A stretch of DNA of 5,169 nucleotides from a bacterium (GTDB lineage Bacteria; Patescibacteriota; Minisyncoccia; Phycocordibacterales; PALSA-1337): positions 1 through 5,169 of the forward strand of contig JAUYLM010000063.1 of assembly GCA_030698965.1 (NCBI GenBank). Direction: 5' to 3'. The translations under genes were made by a program, and so were the position numbers. The notes beneath the pieces are model-generated. The model had not been told where the DNA came from. It made no database searches and saw only the letters and a list, made by a program, of their open reading frames with translations. This document shows, in pieces, positions 4,714-5,169 of the stretch. Every line of letters starts with the position of its first letter. Position 1 is the first letter of the stretch.

Positions 4714-5169
4714 TCAATTCCCGGCACTTTCAGTCAGATCAGCGAATATAACAAGCCTCTTGCTGTAATTCTGCTGTGCGGTATTCCACTCGCCGTCACA
4801 GGTGATAAGATTGAGGTGACTGCCGGACGCATCCCTGTTTCCCTGGGTAAAGAAAATATCCGAAGTGTTTTCGCCGGGATCATATTTTTTGATTTCCCTA
4901 ACCGAGAAAGAAGTCCTTTTTCCATTATTGTCCTCAATGTGGATCAGATCTCCCTTGCGAAGCTTTCCCAGGTCATCGAATACTACTTTTCTATTTCCCA
5001 TCCAGCCATAGTGGCCGGCAATAACAGCCGTCCCCCTTTCCCCCGGGCGCGGACCAGGACTGAACCAGCCGGCGTTTTCTATATCCTTAGGAACATCCAT
5101 CGCCTTCTCTTTCGTCAGACCGACTCTTTCAACCGAAGCATCCGCATTGATTGCAGGTATTATAATGCG
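4714..5169 (-). CDS. Sortase, catalytic domain, 5' end cut by window edge
   Basis: The frame is open to the right edge, so 151 residues of the C-terminal part are visible and the N-terminal membrane anchor is lost. The fragment begins RIIIPAINADASVERVGLT, the usual first strand of the sortase barrel, and continues with MDVPKDIENAGWFSPGPRPG. The catalytic triad is complete: His in AGHYGW (visible residue 53), Cys in LITCDG (124) and Arg in SKRLVIF (138). The pattern is closest to the class E/F-like sortases; I cannot fix the class. Sortases sit outside the membrane and join proteins to the wall or to each other after cutting a sorting motif. The ATG at 5100 is internal, because the preceding 23 residues are conserved sortase sequence. 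The gene ends in TGA followed directly by TAA in frame. The next gene, 21 bases on, is the secreted peptidoglycan-binding protein. Confidence 0.93.
   Translation of the reverse strand, partial: RIIIPAINADASVERVGLTKEKAMDVPKDIENAGWFSPGPRPGERGTAVIAGHYGWMGNRKVVFDDLGKLRKGDLIHIEDNNGKRTSFSVREIKKYDPGENTSDIFFTQGNRDASGSHLNLITCDGEWNTAQQNYSKRLVIFADLTESAGN

Noticed and set aside
4714..4716. Recoded UGA (glycine, as in Gracilibacteria)
   Set aside because: The only gene-ending TGA is at the natural end of the sortase and is followed at once by TAA; no conserved frame is broken by an internal TGA.
4734..4937. Minus-strand frame in the sortase region, second frame
   Set aside because: It overlaps the sortase catalytic core in another frame and shows no domain.

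Overview
The window looks like a piece of a small bacterial genome of the Candidate Phyla Radiation (Patescibacteria) type. The basis is the gene families: a secreted C-x(n)-C peptidoglycan-binding protein with a 'PWG..PTG..Y.TT.kKiNeiyC' core next to a sortase, a two-helix 62-residue membrane protein, and an HTH/WGEG protein, all of which I recall as frequent there. tRNA genes without encoded CCA and very tight packing fit the same picture. TAA, TAG and TGA all act as stops, so the ordinary bacterial code fits. This placement is recall plus inference, not a search result.

Layout. Positions 1-1756 are read on the minus strand: tRNA-Glu(UUC), a membrane-anchored polysaccharide deacetylase, a 146-base gap, the small membrane protein, and the N-terminal part of a gene that leaves the window at base 1 (possibly Nudix-linked). 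Positions 1835-3787 are read on the plus strand: an HTH protein with a homing-endonuclease-like motif, tRNA-Ser(CGA), tRNA-Val(GAC), and tsaD for the t6A tRNA modification. Positions 3784-5169 are on the minus strand: a sortase cut by the right edge, followed by the secreted peptidoglycan-binding protein.

How the genes relate. Deacetylase, sortase and peptidoglycan-binding protein are all cell-envelope functions. tsaD and the three tRNAs are translation functions. None of the three tRNAs decodes ANN codons, so none is an expected substrate of TsaD; the tRNA-tsaD neighbourhood looks like shared transcription rather than enzyme and substrate.

The most interesting feature is the gene boundaries. 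The HTH stop codon touches the first base of tRNA-Ser. The tsaD ATG starts one base after tRNA-Val. tsaD and the convergent gene share a CTAG that gives both their stop codons. Three genes have a sigma70-like -10 box ending 6 or 7 bases before their ATG, which predicts leaderless mRNAs, and I see no Shine-Dalgarno sequence at any start. I recognise no defence system, CRISPR array, mobile element or new multi-gene system, and no convincing intrinsic terminator.
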